A stretch of DNA of 64,000 nucleotides from Allohoeflea poritis (lineage in GTDB: Bacteria > Pseudomonadota > Alphaproteobacteria > Rhizobiales > Rhizobiaceae): contig NZ_JAPJZH010000018.1 in assembly GCF_027889715.1 (NCBI RefSeq), positions 1-64,000 on the forward strand, written 5' to 3'. Numbering within the stretch: position 1 is the stretch's first letter; each line of letters begins with the position of its first letter. Shown in pieces: positions 15,276-24,679 of this stretch. The position numbers and the translations under genes were made by a program. The notes beneath the pieces were generated by a model. It saw only the letters and a list, made by a program, of their open reading frames with translations, was not told the DNA's origin and made no database searches.

Positions 15276-15677
15276 ATGCCCATCCCAGTCATGCTTGATT
15301 CGTTGGATGATCTGTCCGACGAGATGAAAGAAAACTATGCGAAGGACGAAAAGTCCGGCAAGTTCCTGCTGCAAATCGAAGGCCTCGAAGAGCACCCTGA
15401 TGTGCGCGGCCTGTCCACAGCCAACAAGACCAACCGCACCAAGCGAGACGAGCTGAAAGCGGAAAACGAGGATCCGCAGAAAAGTCTCGAAGAGACCGAG
15501 GCCAAGCTTTCGAAAACCTCCGAGTTTCCTGAAGGCTATTCCAAGGAACGCTGGAACGAACTTCTGGCGCTGGAGGATATCCGACTGAACCGATTTTCCG
15601 CCATCAAATGTTCCAGTCTAGGCCAGGCACGCTCTAATCGTCGCGCCGTGCGTCGAGGAATTTGCGAATCTCGCTGA
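15276..15677 (+). pseudogene. Truncated phage scaffold-like protein
   Basis: The first roughly 105 residues resemble phage scaffold/capsid-assembly proteins: LDSLDDLSDEMKENYAKD, KFLLQIEGL, then a coiled-coil acidic region (KAENEDPQKSLEETEAKL). At about 15600 the frame loses this character and runs into the 3' end of the convergent marR gene, so the C-terminus is host sequence. The join marks the right edge of the relic. The gap 15140-15275 holds GC-rich inverted repeats only. GGAG at 15262-15265 precedes ATG 15276. Confidence 0.6.
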
Positions 15678-16083
15678 GTTTCGGAACGACTTCGCCCACA
15701 TATTCCGGCGAAAACTGTGTTGCCAGATCGACCATGTCCGGTCCCATGCCGGCGATGGCGTCCTCACGGAATGTGCGACCCGCCTGCGTCAGCCAGACAC
15801 ATTTGCTGCGCCCGTCCTGCGGATTGGGGCGCATCTCGATGAGGCCGTGTTTCTCCAGCACAGACAATGTGTGGGTCATGGTGGTTTTCGGGACCTGGAA
15901 GGCGTTGGCAATCTGCAGGGGGGTCTGACCGTCCCGGACCCGGATCAGATGATTGAGGACGGAAAAATGCGAGACAAGGAAACCTTTCGGCAGCCGCGCC
16001 TCGAAAAGGGCACGGCTGAGCTGGGCGATGATGCCCACTTCATTGAACAGGCTGAAATAAAGCGAAAGGGTCCTGCTATCCAT
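15634..16083 (-). CDS. MarR-family transcriptional regulator
   Basis: 149 residues with the MarR winged helix: FSVLNHLIRVRDGQTPLQIANAFQVPKTTMT as helix-turn-helix and HGLIEMRPNPQDGRSKCVWLTQAG as the wing with the conserved DxRxK signature. The start overlaps the end of the upstream nitroreductase-like gene by 8 bp, so the two form an operon. It probably autoregulates through the dyad at 17195-17232. Its 3' end is overlapped by the truncated phage frame. Confidence 0.88.
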   Translation of the reverse strand: MDSRTLSLYFSLFNEVGIIAQLSRALFEARLPKGFLVSHFSVLNHLIRVRDGQTPLQIANAFQVPKTTMTHTLSVLEKHGLIEMRPNPQDGRSKCVWLTQAGRTFREDAIAGMGPDMVDLATQFSPEYVGEVVPKLSEIRKFLDARRDD

Positions 16084-17182
16084 CGATTATCCTGGTTTCC
16101 AGCGGCCATCGGGGCGAGGGCGGAACGGTCGGTCCGAATCCGAGCCTACCAAGCATCTGCACCGTATGGCCAGCTTCCGCAAGCAGCCTGTGTGCTTCGT
16201 CGTAATGGGGTTTCATTTCGGCGAACTCCTGCAGGGCCTGGCTGACCGGATGCAGCGACAGGCCAAGCGCCGTTGTCGTGAGGTTCAGCCGCAGCCAGCG
16301 GCGTCCGGCCTCAATCTGGTCGGAGCGCGCATTGCCGGGCGTCGTCAGCACCGCATAGGCCGGCGTCGCATGCAGCATCTCCTGATACATTCGCACGCCT
16401 TCCTTGAAACCGGTGGAATTCGGGTCGCTCTGCGCTTCCCGGCTCAGCATGCCCGCCAGCATCAGCGCCTCGAGGAACGGCCCGCCGAGATCGATTCCAT
16501 CGGGATTGGCGTTGATTTCCGACTTGCCGAAGCGCATCAGGTCGACGCTCTCCTGCATGGTGCGCGGTGTGAATATCTCCACGCGGAAGGCCTGCCATGT
16601 CAGCTCCCGGATTGCAGCGACCTCCTGCGGGTCGGTTCGTATGTCCGCCAGCGGCCCCAGTTGCGTGATCATCTCATTCGGCACCGCCCGGTCGCTATAG
16701 GGCTCCTTGCAGGAACGGCGCTCCAGGACATGGGCAAAAAGCGGATCGGGGCTGGCGCCGTCCCGGAACCGGGCAACTGCTACAGGACCGCTTTCTCCAT
16801 CCGGAAAGACATCGAGATCGACCGCGTGCCCGGTCTGCGCGGCGGCGATGGTCATGAGTTCGAGAAAACAGCCGAGGCCGATGGTCAGTTGCCGCGCATG
16901 GGGATCCGTTTCGGGAAGGTCGCGTTCGGTGTCGCGGTGCAGGATAATCGTGTTCGAACCTTCAAGTTCCACCAGCCAGGGTTGGCGATTGTGCGGATTG
17001 GGCGCGAGGATGGCGTATGAAAGGGCATTGCGGCGCGGTTCCATGGGTTCGCCCGCGCCGGACCATGGCGCCAGGGCGCGCTCGGGGCGCCGCGTTGCTG
17101 CAAAAAGGCCCGACGCTGCGGTGGCTGCGACAATGGTGCCTCCGCCGACGATCGCGAGGGCCTTTCGTCTGCTGATGGACAT
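16076..17182 (-). CDS. Tat-exported nitroreductase-like protein (Acg-type)
   Basis: 368 residues. The N-terminus has a twin-arginine signal (SRRKALAIVGGG followed by a hydrophobic stretch). The body belongs to the nitroreductase fold in the Acg-like subgroup: APNPHNRQPW as an FMN-contact motif, HARQLTIGLGCFLEL and a C-terminal GLSLHPVSQALQEF. It is predicted to bind FMN, with the reaction unknown. It is cotranscribed with the MarR regulator downstream and follows the large dyad, a pattern suggesting induction by a small aromatic or electrophilic compound. Confidence 0.8.
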   Translation of the reverse strand: MSISRRKALAIVGGGTIVAATAASGLFAATRRPERALAPWSGAGEPMEPRRNALSYAILAPNPHNRQPWLVELEGSNTIILHRDTERDLPETDPHARQLTIGLGCFLELMTIAAAQTGHAVDLDVFPDGESGPVAVARFRDGASPDPLFAHVLERRSCKEPYSDRAVPNEMITQLGPLADIRTDPQEVAAIRELTWQAFRVEIFTPRTMQESVDLMRFGKSEINANPDGIDLGGPFLEALMLAGMLSREAQSDPNSTGFKEGVRMYQEMLHATPAYAVLTTPGNARSDQIEAGRRWLRLNLTTTALGLSLHPVSQALQEFAEMKPHYDEAHRLLAEAGHTVQMLGRLGFGPTVPPSPRWPLETRIIDG

Positions 17183-17194
17183 GATTCACTCCTT

Positions 17195-17232
17195 TAGTTC
17201 GATTTCGTACTATATAATACGATATAGAACTA
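17195..17232. promoter_or_regulatory. 15-8-15 imperfect dyad, probable MarR operator
   Basis: TAGTTCGATTTCGTA (17195-17209) is mirrored by TACGATATAGAACTA (17218-17232) with two mismatches. It sits just upstream of the nitroreductase-like start and covers an AT-rich core that could hold the -10 element. It is the natural site for the cotranscribed MarR repressor. Confidence 0.75.
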
Positions 17233-17262
17233 AATACAACGGACCGGTCGAGAATTCAGGAT

Positions 17263-18657
17263 TCAGGTCATTCGGAGTTGCATGCGCACAAGCAAACCAC
17301 AGCCATTGGCCGGCGTGTCCAACGTCAGAGTGCCGCCGAACAATTCGGCGATCTCCTTTGCGATCGCCAGCCCGAGACCGCTGCCCTCGGAGGCCTCGGA
17401 GCCGCGCTGGAAGCGGCTGAGCAGCGTTTGCATCTGCTGCGGATCGATGCCGGCGCCGGTATCTTCCACCTCTATCGTTGCCCGCCGTTCCTCCGGACGG
17501 ACGCGGACAGTGATTTCGACAGGACGTCCGCCATGCACGATCGCATTGTCTATGACATTGCGTATCATCTCGCGCGTCAGCACCTCGTCGCCAGCGATCT
17601 CCAGGCGCTCCGGGCCCTCATAACCCAGATCGATATCGGCAGGCAGGTTGCCGGAGATCAGATCCTCGCAGATTTCACGGGCAATCGCCGCAATGTCGCA
17701 TTTGTGCCGGGCAAGATCGTCCCCGGCGGTTGAATCGATGCGCGCCAGCAGCAGCAATTGCGACAGCACCCGCTCGGCCTCGCCGATTGCATTGTCGGTC
17801 TCCTTGAGTGCTGCTTCGCGGTCGGCGTCGGTCCTGGCCCTGCTGGCGAGCTCCAGTTGCGTACGCATGACGGTAAGCGGCGTGCGCAGCTGATGGCTCG
17901 CATTCGAGGTAAAGTTGCGCAGCGCCGAAATCGATGATCCGAAACGCCTGACCAGATCGTTGATGGTCGCGACCAGCCCGCTCACTTCGCCTGGCACACG
18001 ATGTTCGATAGGCCTGAGATCATCCGGGCTGCGGCGTCCGACCGCCTCCTGCAGGCGGTAGAGTGGTCGCAGTGCACGCGTTACCGCAAACCACACGACA
18101 AGTGCGGCGGTGATGATGAGAAGACCCTGGCGCAACGCCGAGCGCAGCAGGATGTCACGCGCGATCTTGTTTCGCGCATTGGTCGTTTCAGCGATTATGA
18201 CCCGATAGGCCAGGGACACGGTATCGGAGGCGGCCGCATCGTTCAGGACGGCCATGCGGATGGGCGCTCCGCGAAAGCGGCCATCGGCGAAACGCAGGTT
18301 GCGCTCAACCCTGTCGATGGTGTCCGGAACGGCCAGTTGCTTGTATCCGGTGATGAATTCCGATCCGCCGCCCTCGATCCGGTAAAAGACACGGTCTTCC
18401 TCGGACGACGTCAGCATTTCGAGCGCGACATAGGGAATATCGACCTCGAGCAATCCGTCGTCATTGACGAAAATCCGCTCGGCGATGGCAAGCGCGGACC
18501 CGGCCAGAACGCGGTCGGCGATCTCGTCGGCCGTTTCGCGTGCCGACCGGTAGGAATCGAGCAGCGCCAGCAGCCCGATGGCCACCAGCGGCACAAGCAG
18601 CCACAGAAGCAGGCGCGTTCGGATGGAATAGGAGGACCTGGAGCTGCGCTCTGTCAC
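17263..18657 (-). CDS. tctE: Sensor histidine kinase TctE-type
   Basis: 464 residues. The GTG start at 18657 overlaps the tctD stop (GTGA). Two transmembrane helices flank a periplasmic sensor of the 2CSK_N type (about 35-165), followed by HAMP, HisKA (NASHQLRTPLTVM) and the HATPase motifs NVIDNAIVHGG, DTGAGI and GSGLGLAIAKEIAE. Longer reading from 19017 would be out-of-frame overlap with tctD. It forms a two-component system with TctD and sits divergent from a tricarboxylate transporter, as in known tct loci, so it should sense citrate-like acids. Confidence 0.9.
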   Translation of the reverse strand: MTERSSRSSYSIRTRLLLWLLVPLVAIGLLALLDSYRSARETADEIADRVLAGSALAIAERIFVNDDGLLEVDIPYVALEMLTSSEEDRVFYRIEGGGSEFITGYKQLAVPDTIDRVERNLRFADGRFRGAPIRMAVLNDAAASDTVSLAYRVIIAETTNARNKIARDILLRSALRQGLLIITAALVVWFAVTRALRPLYRLQEAVGRRSPDDLRPIEHRVPGEVSGLVATINDLVRRFGSSISALRNFTSNASHQLRTPLTVMRTQLELASRARTDADREAALKETDNAIGEAERVLSQLLLLARIDSTAGDDLARHKCDIAAIAREICEDLISGNLPADIDLGYEGPERLEIAGDEVLTREMIRNVIDNAIVHGGRPVEITVRVRPEERRATIEVEDTGAGIDPQQMQTLLSRFQRGSEASEGSGLGLAIAKEIAELFGGTLTLDTPANGCGLLVRMQLRMT

Positions 18658-19328
18658 TTTTCGTCCGCCGCGCGCAGATAGTAGCCGAGACCACGGGCCG
18701 CCTTGATCGATATGCCGTATTCGGCGAGACGCCGCCGCAGGCGGCTGACATATTGCTCGATGGCATTCTCGCTGATGTCCTCGTCGAAACTGCTGAGCGA
18801 TTCGATCAGTTGCCCCTTGCTCAATATCCGTCCGTTGGCCAGGAGCAGCGCCCGCAGCACACCGGTCTCCCGGGCCGGAATCTCCAGCGCAGTGTCGCCC
18901 GCCAGCACCTGTCCGCTCCTCAGGTCGAAGGTGATCGATCCGGCTTCGATGACCGATGTACGCACCGCCTTGGCGCGGCGGATCAGCGCCCGTACGCGCG
19001 CCTCCAACTCGCCCCATTCAAAGGGCTTGGTCAGATAGTCATCCGCGCCGAGATCGAGACCGCGAATACGATCCTCGAGGCCGTCGCGGGCGGTCAGGAT
19101 GAGCACAGGCACTGCAATCCTGCCGGACCGCAATTCACGCAGCACGTCCAGCCCGTCCATATGCGGCAGGCTGAGATCAAGAACGACGAGATCGTAGTCG
19201 AGCGCTTTGGCCGCCGACAACGCCGAATCGCCGTCGGCCACGCAATCGACGGCATAGCCGCTCTCGGACAGCAGCGTCCTCAGTCCTTCCGCGAGCTTGC
19301 GGTTGTCCTCCACGATCAGGATACGCAT
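18654..19328 (-). CDS. tctD: Response regulator TctD-type
   Basis: 224 residues, OmpR class. The receiver has EDN, the phosphoacceptor Asp in LVVLDLSLPHMDG and Lys in DYLTKPFEW. The C-terminal winged helix ends in QYVSRLRRRLAEYG and ARGLGYYL. It shares a short divergent promoter region (19329-19401) with the binding-protein gene and presumably activates the transport genes from there. Translationally coupled to tctE. Confidence 0.92.
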   Translation of the reverse strand: MRILIVEDNRKLAEGLRTLLSESGYAVDCVADGDSALSAAKALDYDLVVLDLSLPHMDGLDVLRELRSGRIAVPVLILTARDGLEDRIRGLDLGADDYLTKPFEWGELEARVRALIRRAKAVRTSVIEAGSITFDLRSGQVLAGDTALEIPARETGVLRALLLANGRILSKGQLIESLSSFDEDISENAIEQYVSRLRRRLAEYGISIKAARGLGYYLRAADEK

Positions 19329-19401
19329 GGTTCCTCCACGGCAGAGGTTAGATATTCAATTGGCTCTTGTGAATGTCCTATTTGCCGGGCAATGTCGCTT
19401 C

Positions 19402-20466
19402 ATGCGACTTGCTACGCTTGTTTTCTGCTTTCTGGCCGCGGTCGGTGCGGCGCGCGCCGAGACCTTTGCGCCCGTCGACGGCACCAACGACCCGGAGCGG
19501 GTCCTGACGGTCTATTCGACATTGGACGAGGTGGTATCACGCCCGCTGATTGAGGCTTTTCAGAACGAAAACCCGGATGTGACGGTGGTGTATGAGGAGC
19601 AGCAATCGCTGGAAATATACGAACGCATCATCCGTGAGACCGATGAGGATGGCAGGACCGCCGACCTCGTCATCTCGTCCGCCATGGACCTGCAGGTAAA
19701 GCTGGTCAATGACGGCTATGCCCTGCCTGTCCCGGGTGTCGATGTCGATGGCTGGCCGGACTGGGCCACCTGGCGGCGATCCGCATTCGGGTTGACCTTC
19801 GAGCCGTCGGTGATCGTTTATCACAAGCCGAGCTTTGAAGGCATTGATGTGCCGCGCAACCGTGCCGACCTGATCGAACTTCTGAAAACCTCCGAATCAG
19901 AGTTCTACGGTCGCATTGCGACATACGACATCGAGCGTGCAGGTCTCGGTTTCTTGTTTCTTGCCCGCGACCGGGAGCACAGCCGCGATATCTGGGAGCT
20001 TGTATCGGCATTCGGCGCTTCCGGCGTGAAGCTCTATTCCAACTCGTCGGCCATTCTCGATCGCGTCGCCGACGGCCGTTTCGCGCTCGGCTACAACATA
20101 CTCGGCTCCTATGCGCAGAGCTGGGCGAGCAGCAAGCCCGATCTCGGCATGATCCTTCCGGAAGACTTCACGGTGATCATGTCGCGCATTGCCATGGTGC
20201 CGCAGGCCGCCGAACACCCCGAACTCGGCGAAGCCATGCTGTCGTTCCTGATGTCCCGCCAGGGCCAGGCGATCATGGCGCGCGACGTGCGCCTGCCGGC
20301 CCTTCACCCGGACGTCAAGGGGCCGAATACGGCGTCGGCCATGCGGCAACGCTTCGGCGCCCAGCTTCGGCCGATCTCGATCAGCCCCGGCCTCGTCGTC
20401 TATCTGGACCAGGTCAAGCGCGCCCGTTTCATCGCCCGCTGGAACGAGGCGTTGCGCACCAAATAG
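19402..20466 (+). CDS. Periplasmic solute-binding protein (iron/organic-acid type) of the tct locus
   Basis: 354 residues from ATG 19402, with a signal peptide ending near AARAET. The fold is the ABC-type SBP class with PF13343-like features: VYSTLDEVVSRPLIEAF, DLVISSAMDLQVKLVNDGYA, YNILGSYA. Such proteins are regularly encoded between TctDE and TctCBA in alphaproteobacteria. No ABC permease is nearby, so it may work as an accessory sensor or chaperone for the TctE periplasmic domain, which is inference. The start codon lacks a strong ribosome site. Confidence 0.8.
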   Translation: MRLATLVFCFLAAVGAARAETFAPVDGTNDPERVLTVYSTLDEVVSRPLIEAFQNENPDVTVVYEEQQSLEIYERIIRETDEDGRTADLVISSAMDLQVKLVNDGYALPVPGVDVDGWPDWATWRRSAFGLTFEPSVIVYHKPSFEGIDVPRNRADLIELLKTSESEFYGRIATYDIERAGLGFLFLARDREHSRDIWELVSAFGASGVKLYSNSSAILDRVADGRFALGYNILGSYAQSWASSKPDLGMILPEDFTVIMSRIAMVPQAAEHPELGEAMLSFLMSRQGQAIMARDVRLPALHPDVKGPNTASAMRQRFGAQLRPISISPGLVVYLDQVKRARFIARWNEALRTK

Positions 20467-20562
20467 GGCATTAGGGCGATGTCAGCTTCATGACAGCTTT
20501 TGCTGTTTTGCTTGGCATACGCCCGCCTTCGGGCGTGGGAAGAGCATTTCTGGGAGGATTCC

Positions 20563-21531
20563 ATGCTTAAGAAACTGACAGCGGCGCTCGCTGTATCCGT
20601 ATTCGCGCTCGGCGCATCGGCCGGCCTCGGCCAGGCGCAGACCGTCGACGAGATCAAGTTCCTGATCCCCGGCGGCGCCGGCGGCGGCTGGGACGGCACG
20701 GCCCGCGGCACCGGTGAGGCATTGACCAAGTCCGGCATCGTCGGATCGGCGTCCTATGAGAACATGTCGGGCGGCGGCGGCGGCAAGGCCATCGCCCATA
20801 TCATCGAGACCAAGGACCAGGATACGCTGATGGTGAACTCGACACCCATCGTTATCCGGTCCCTGCAAAAGGTGTTCCCGCAATCCTTCCGCGACCTGAC
20901 GCCGATCGCCGGCATTATCGGCGACTATGGCGCGATGGTGGTCGGCAAGAACTCTGACCTCCAGGACCTTGGCGGCCTCGTCGAGGCCTACAAGGCCGAT
21001 CCGGCCAATATCGCCATTGGCGGCGGCTCGGTGGCGGGCGGCATGGATCACCTCGTTGCGGCGCTGGTCATGAAGAATGCCGGCGAAAGCCCGACCGACG
21101 TGAAGTACATTCCCTATGACGCCGGCGGCAAAGCCATGGCGGGACTGCTTTCCGGCGAAATCGCGGCGCTGACCACCGGCGTCGGTGAGGCGCTTGAGCT
21201 TGCCCGTCAGGGCGAGGTCCGGATTCTGTGCGTGACGTCGCTGAAGCGGCTCGATGCCGCCCCGGACACGCCGACCTGCGACGAATCCGGCTCGACCGGC
21301 ACCAACTTCGTCAACTGGCGCGGTTTCTTTGCCGCCCCGGGCCTGTCCGACGACAAGAAAGCCCAATACATAGCCGCGCTCGAGGCCATGTACGCCACGC
21401 CCGAATGGGTGGCCGTGCGCGACCGCAACGGCTGGGTCGAGATCTTCAATCCGGGCGACGACTTCACGACCTTCCTGGAGCAGCAGGAAGAGGAAGTCGG
21501 CGGACTCATGAAGGAACTCGGGTTCCTCTGA
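20563..21531 (+). CDS. tctC: Tricarboxylate transport substrate-binding protein TctC
   Basis: 322 residues, the periplasmic receptor of a tripartite tricarboxylate transporter (TTT). A signal peptide ends at GLGQAQT. The mature protein shows the Bug/TctC motifs IKFLIPGGAGGGWDGTAR near the N-terminus and YIPYDAGGKAMAGLLSGEI. ATG 20563 has GGGAGG 5 bp upstream. It is the first transport gene of tctCBA. The ligand is probably a di- or tricarboxylate but is not defined by sequence. Confidence 0.93.
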   Translation: MLKKLTAALAVSVFALGASAGLGQAQTVDEIKFLIPGGAGGGWDGTARGTGEALTKSGIVGSASYENMSGGGGGKAIAHIIETKDQDTLMVNSTPIVIRSLQKVFPQSFRDLTPIAGIIGDYGAMVVGKNSDLQDLGGLVEAYKADPANIAIGGGSVAGGMDHLVAALVMKNAGESPTDVKYIPYDAGGKAMAGLLSGEIAALTTGVGEALELARQGEVRILCVTSLKRLDAAPDTPTCDESGSTGTNFVNWRGFFAAPGLSDDKKAQYIAALEAMYATPEWVAVRDRNGWVEIFNPGDDFTTFLEQQEEEVGGLMKELGFL

Positions 21532-21629
21532 GAACCGTTTCGTCGGATTTCAGACAAATTGCGGCGGGGCGCCTTGTGTTGCCCCGCCGAGTTCGAAGAC
21601 GGTGAGGAGCCGTCACGGGGGAGGATTCC

Positions 21630-22088
21630 ATGCTGTTTTCCAAGGACAGGATCGGCGGCACTCTGCTGCTGGCCTTCTGCATAACCTATGGCATTTTAAG
21701 CCAGAACATCACGCTGCTGCCCATTCAGGCCAAGGCCGCCTTCACGGCCCGGACCATGCCCGAAGTGCTTATGGTTCTCGGAATCGGCCTTTCCGTCCTG
21801 GTGCTGATTTTCCCCGGCTCGAACGAACGTCCGCAGCTTGCCGGCTTCAACTGGGGCAAGGCGGCGCTGTTCCTGGCCCTGATGTCCGCCTACGGGCTGA
21901 CGATCCGCCCCCTGGGCTTCCTCATTTCCACATCGCTTTTCCTGATTGCCGGCTTTGCGCTCCTCGGCGAGCGCTCGCCCGTGAAGCTGCTGCTTGTTTC
22001 GGTGCCCTTGGTCGTATGCTTCTGGCTTTTGATGACGCAAGGTCTCGATGTCTTCATCGAGCCGCTGCCCTGGTTCCTGAAAGGCTGA
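21630..22088 (+). CDS. tctB: Tricarboxylate transporter small membrane subunit TctB
   Basis: 152 residues with four predicted transmembrane helices, matching the short TctB subunit of TTT transporters. Motifs are weak, as usual for the family (RPLGFLISTSLFLIAGFALLG, WLLMTQGLDVFIEPLPW at the end). ATG 21630 follows GGGGGAGGA. It lies 98 bp after tctC and 4 bp before tctA. Confidence 0.9.
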   Translation: MLFSKDRIGGTLLLAFCITYGILSQNITLLPIQAKAAFTARTMPEVLMVLGIGLSVLVLIFPGSNERPQLAGFNWGKAALFLALMSAYGLTIRPLGFLISTSLFLIAGFALLGERSPVKLLLVSVPLVVCFWLLMTQGLDVFIEPLPWFLKG

Positions 22089-22092
22089 TACG

Positions 22093-23628
22093 ATGATTGA
22101 AGGCATTCTGATCGGTCTTGGAACCGCCCTGACACCCACCAATATCCTGTTCGTCTTTGCCGGCTGCCTGATCGGCACCTTCATCGGCATGCTGCCGGGC
22201 CTCGGCCCGATGTCGGCCATTGCCCTGATGATCCCGGTCGCGGCCAGCCTCGAACCGGCCACCGGAATCATCCTCATGGCCGCTGTCTACTACGGCGCCA
22301 TATTCGGCGGCTCGACGTCGTCGATCCTCATCAATGCGCCGGGCGTCGCCAGCACGGTGGCGACGTCGTTCGACGGCTATCCGCTGGCAAAGCAGGGCAA
22401 GGCCGGCAAGGCGCTGGCGATCGCCGCCTACTCATCTTTCTCGGGCGGCGTCATCGCCGCGATCTTCCTGCTCGTCGCAGCACCCTTCCTGGCAGCGGTG
22501 TCGCTGTCGTTCCATTCGGCCGACTATTTCGCGCTGATGGTGCTGGGCCTGACGGCGGTTGCCGCCTTTGCAGGCAAGGGCGACGTGCTCAAGGCCCTGT
22601 TGATGACCGTGATCGGCCTGATGCTTTCGACCGTCGGAACCGACCAGACGCAAGGCGTGCCGCGCTTTACGCTCGGGCTCATCGACCTGACCGACGGCAT
22701 TTCGTTCCTGCTGCTGGTCATGGCGACCTTCGCGCTTTCCGAGGCGCTGATTGCAATCCTGAAGCCCTCCGGTGACGACAAGCGCCAGGAGGAGATGGAG
22801 GCATCGACCAATCTCGGCTCCATGAAGGTGACCGGCGCCGAGGCGCGCGAGATGGCGCCGGTGATCGGACGCTCGTCCATCCTCGGTTTCATCATCGGCG
22901 TTCTGCCCGGTGCCGGCGCGACGATTGCCAGTTTCCTTGCTTACGGCACCGAGCAGCGCCTGGCCGGCCCCGAAAAGGGCAAACAGTTCGGCAAGGGTTC
23001 CATTCGCGGCCTGTCCGCGCCCGAAACGGCGAACAACGCCGCCGCGACGGGCTCGTTCGTGCCACTGCTGACGCTTGGAATTCCCGGATCCGGAACAACG
23101 GCGATCATGCTCGGCGCGCTCATCGGTTACGGCATCCAGCCGGGGCCGCGTCTCTACATCGACCAGCCGGCCGTATTCTGGTCGGTCATCGTGTCCATGT
23201 GGATCGGCAATATCGTGCTTCTGGTCCTCAACCTGCCGCTCATTCCCTATATCGCAAGGATACTGGCGATCCCGTCCCGTTTCCTGCTTCCGCTGATCCT
23301 GTTCTTCTCGCTGATCGGTGTCTATTTCGTCAGCTTCAACACCTTCGACATTCAGCTTATGGTGCTGTTCGGGCTGATCGCCGTGGTCCTCCGGTTCCTC
23401 GATTTTCCGATGGCGCCGATGATCCTTGGCTTTATTCTGGGCGGCATGATGGAAGAGAACCTGCGGCGCGCGCTGCTGATCAACAATGACAGCTGGTCGT
23501 TCCTGTGGCAGCGGCCGATGACGCTGACCATTTTGATCATCGCCGCGTTCTGCCTGTTCGCGCCGATGCTGTGGGCGAACTTCCAGCGGATGAGAAAGGG
23601 CGCCGACCGGGCAGGCGAAGGAGGTTAG
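22093..23628 (+). CDS. tctA: Tricarboxylate transporter large membrane subunit TctA
   Basis: 511 residues, about twelve transmembrane helices. The conserved TctA glycine-rich loops are present: [21 protein letters not shown] near the N-terminus, [21 protein letters not shown], and the repeated half [17 protein letters not shown] and [16 protein letters not shown]. It moves the substrate delivered by TctC using the ion gradient. It starts 4 bp after tctB and is followed by the AbrB-family gene 10 bp later. Confidence 0.95.
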   Translation: MIEGILIGLGTALTPTNILFVFAGCLIGTFIGMLPGLGPMSAIALMIPVAASLEPATGIILMAAVYYGAIFGGSTSSILINAPGVASTVATSFDGYPLAKQGKAGKALAIAAYSSFSGGVIAAIFLLVAAPFLAAVSLSFHSADYFALMVLGLTAVAAFAGKGDVLKALLMTVIGLMLSTVGTDQTQGVPRFTLGLIDLTDGISFLLLVMATFALSEALIAILKPSGDDKRQEEMEASTNLGSMKVTGAEAREMAPVIGRSSILGFIIGVLPGAGATIASFLAYGTEQRLAGPEKGKQFGKGSIRGLSAPETANNAAATGSFVPLLTLGIPGSGTTAIMLGALIGYGIQPGPRLYIDQPAVFWSVIVSMWIGNIVLLVLNLPLIPYIARILAIPSRFLLPLILFFSLIGVYFVSFNTFDIQLMVLFGLIAVVLRFLDFPMAPMILGFILGGMMEENLRRALLINNDSWSFLWQRPMTLTILIIAAFCLFAPMLWANFQRMRKGADRAGEGG

Positions 23629-23638
23629 CTTATTTCGC

Positions 23639-24679
23639 ATGGCGACACCGGGCAATGAACCGCTGACGGCGCTTCTGACGCTGACCACTGGCGCCGCCGG
23701 CGCGGTTCTTGCCTTCCTGCTCGGCTTTCCCGCTCCCGCCCTGACCGGACCCGCATTGGCCTGCACCATATTGTGCGTCGCCGGCGTGCCGCTCCATGTG
23801 CCGCACATCCTGCGCAATGTTTGCTTCGTCGTCATCGGGATGTCCATGGGAACGGGCGTCACGCCGGAAGTCTACGAAACGGCCCGCCAGTGGCCCCTGA
23901 GTTTTCTTTTCCTTGCTCTCAGCGTTTGCGTCATATTCGCCGCCGGCACCGTGACCCTCCGACGGCTCTGGCGGCAGGACCGGCAGACCGCGCTTCTGTC
24001 TTCGGTGCCGGGGCACCTGAGCTATATTCTCGGCCTCTCCACCGACACGCGCGGCGACATCGCCTCGATCAGCGTCATCCAGAGCACCCGTGTCCTGGCA
24101 TTGACGCTGATTGTCCCGTTTGCCGTCAGCATGATGGGATACGACACGACGCAGATGGGATTGCCGGGCGCCAAGATGGCGCTGATCCCGCTGGCCGTCA
24201 GTCTGCTTTTGGCGATGTGCATCGGTCTCATCCTGCATCGCCTGCGCATTCCGGCAGCGCTGCTTCTTGGCGGCATGATCTTCTCAACGGTCACCCATTT
24301 GAGCGGTCTTGTCGTGGGACATGTTCCGCTGTGGGCGGCAATACCGGCATTTGCCATCATGGGAACCATGATCGGCAGCCGCTTTTCCGGTGTCGCCTTC
24401 AAAACCCTGGTTCGGGCTTTCGGAGCCGGCTTCGCGATAACACTCATCGCCTTCCTGGTGACGATCATCTTCGCGGTTCTGCTCATTCAGGTCGTCGACC
24501 TGCCCTTGCCGCAGGTGCTGATTGCCTTTGCGCCGGGTGGCGTTGAATCCATGGCGGCCATGGCGGTTATCCTCGGGGCGGACCCGTCCTTTGTCGCCGC
24601 GCATCACGTCTGGCGGCTGGTCATCCTCACATTCCTGGCGCCACTGGTGCTCGGACGAACCAAAAAAAGCGGCCCCTGA
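23639..24679 (+). CDS. AbrB-family membrane protein (former 'ammonia monooxygenase' annotation)
   Basis: 346 residues with about ten transmembrane helices in two repeats, the AbrB/PF05145 duplication: LLGFPAPALTGPALACTIL in the first half and RIPAALLLGGMIFSTVTHL in the second, ending in IAFAPGGVESMAAMAVILG. Members are often mis-annotated as ammonia monooxygenase. It commonly follows tctCBA and may be an exporter or modulator of the same acids, which is inference. Its 3' end abuts the gcrA terminator on the other strand. Confidence 0.85.
   Translation: MATPGNEPLTALLTLTTGAAGAVLAFLLGFPAPALTGPALACTILCVAGVPLHVPHILRNVCFVVIGMSMGTGVTPEVYETARQWPLSFLFLALSVCVIFAAGTVTLRRLWRQDRQTALLSSVPGHLSYILGLSTDTRGDIASISVIQSTRVLALTLIVPFAVSMMGYDTTQMGLPGAKMALIPLAVSLLLAMCIGLILHRLRIPAALLLGGMIFSTVTHLSGLVVGHVPLWAAIPAFAIMGTMIGSRFSGVAFKTLVRAFGAGFAITLIAFLVTIIFAVLLIQVVDLPLPQVLIAFAPGGVESMAAMAVILGADPSFVAAHHVWRLVILTFLAPLVLGRTKKSGP

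Larger units (their letters stand above)
11451..15620. mobile_element. Decayed prophage / genomic island
   Basis: Between phoB and the marR gene lie fragments of tailed-phage head genes in normal module order: a portal C-terminus (DUF4055), a minor head protein N-terminus, a zinc-ribbon protein and a scaffold N-terminus. These are broken up by a lipoprotein gene, an antisense secreted protein gene, a toxin-antitoxin pair and non-coding RNA-like sequence. No integrase, terminase or tail gene is present, and no flanking direct repeat was found. It is a non-functional relic whose toxin-antitoxin module may explain its retention. Confidence 0.75.

Noticed and set aside
11451-15620. Search for flanking attL/attR direct repeats around the prophage relic
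   Set aside because: Only a 7-bp inverted similarity (CTAGAGCG versus CGCTCTA) was seen; no direct repeat supports defined attachment sites.
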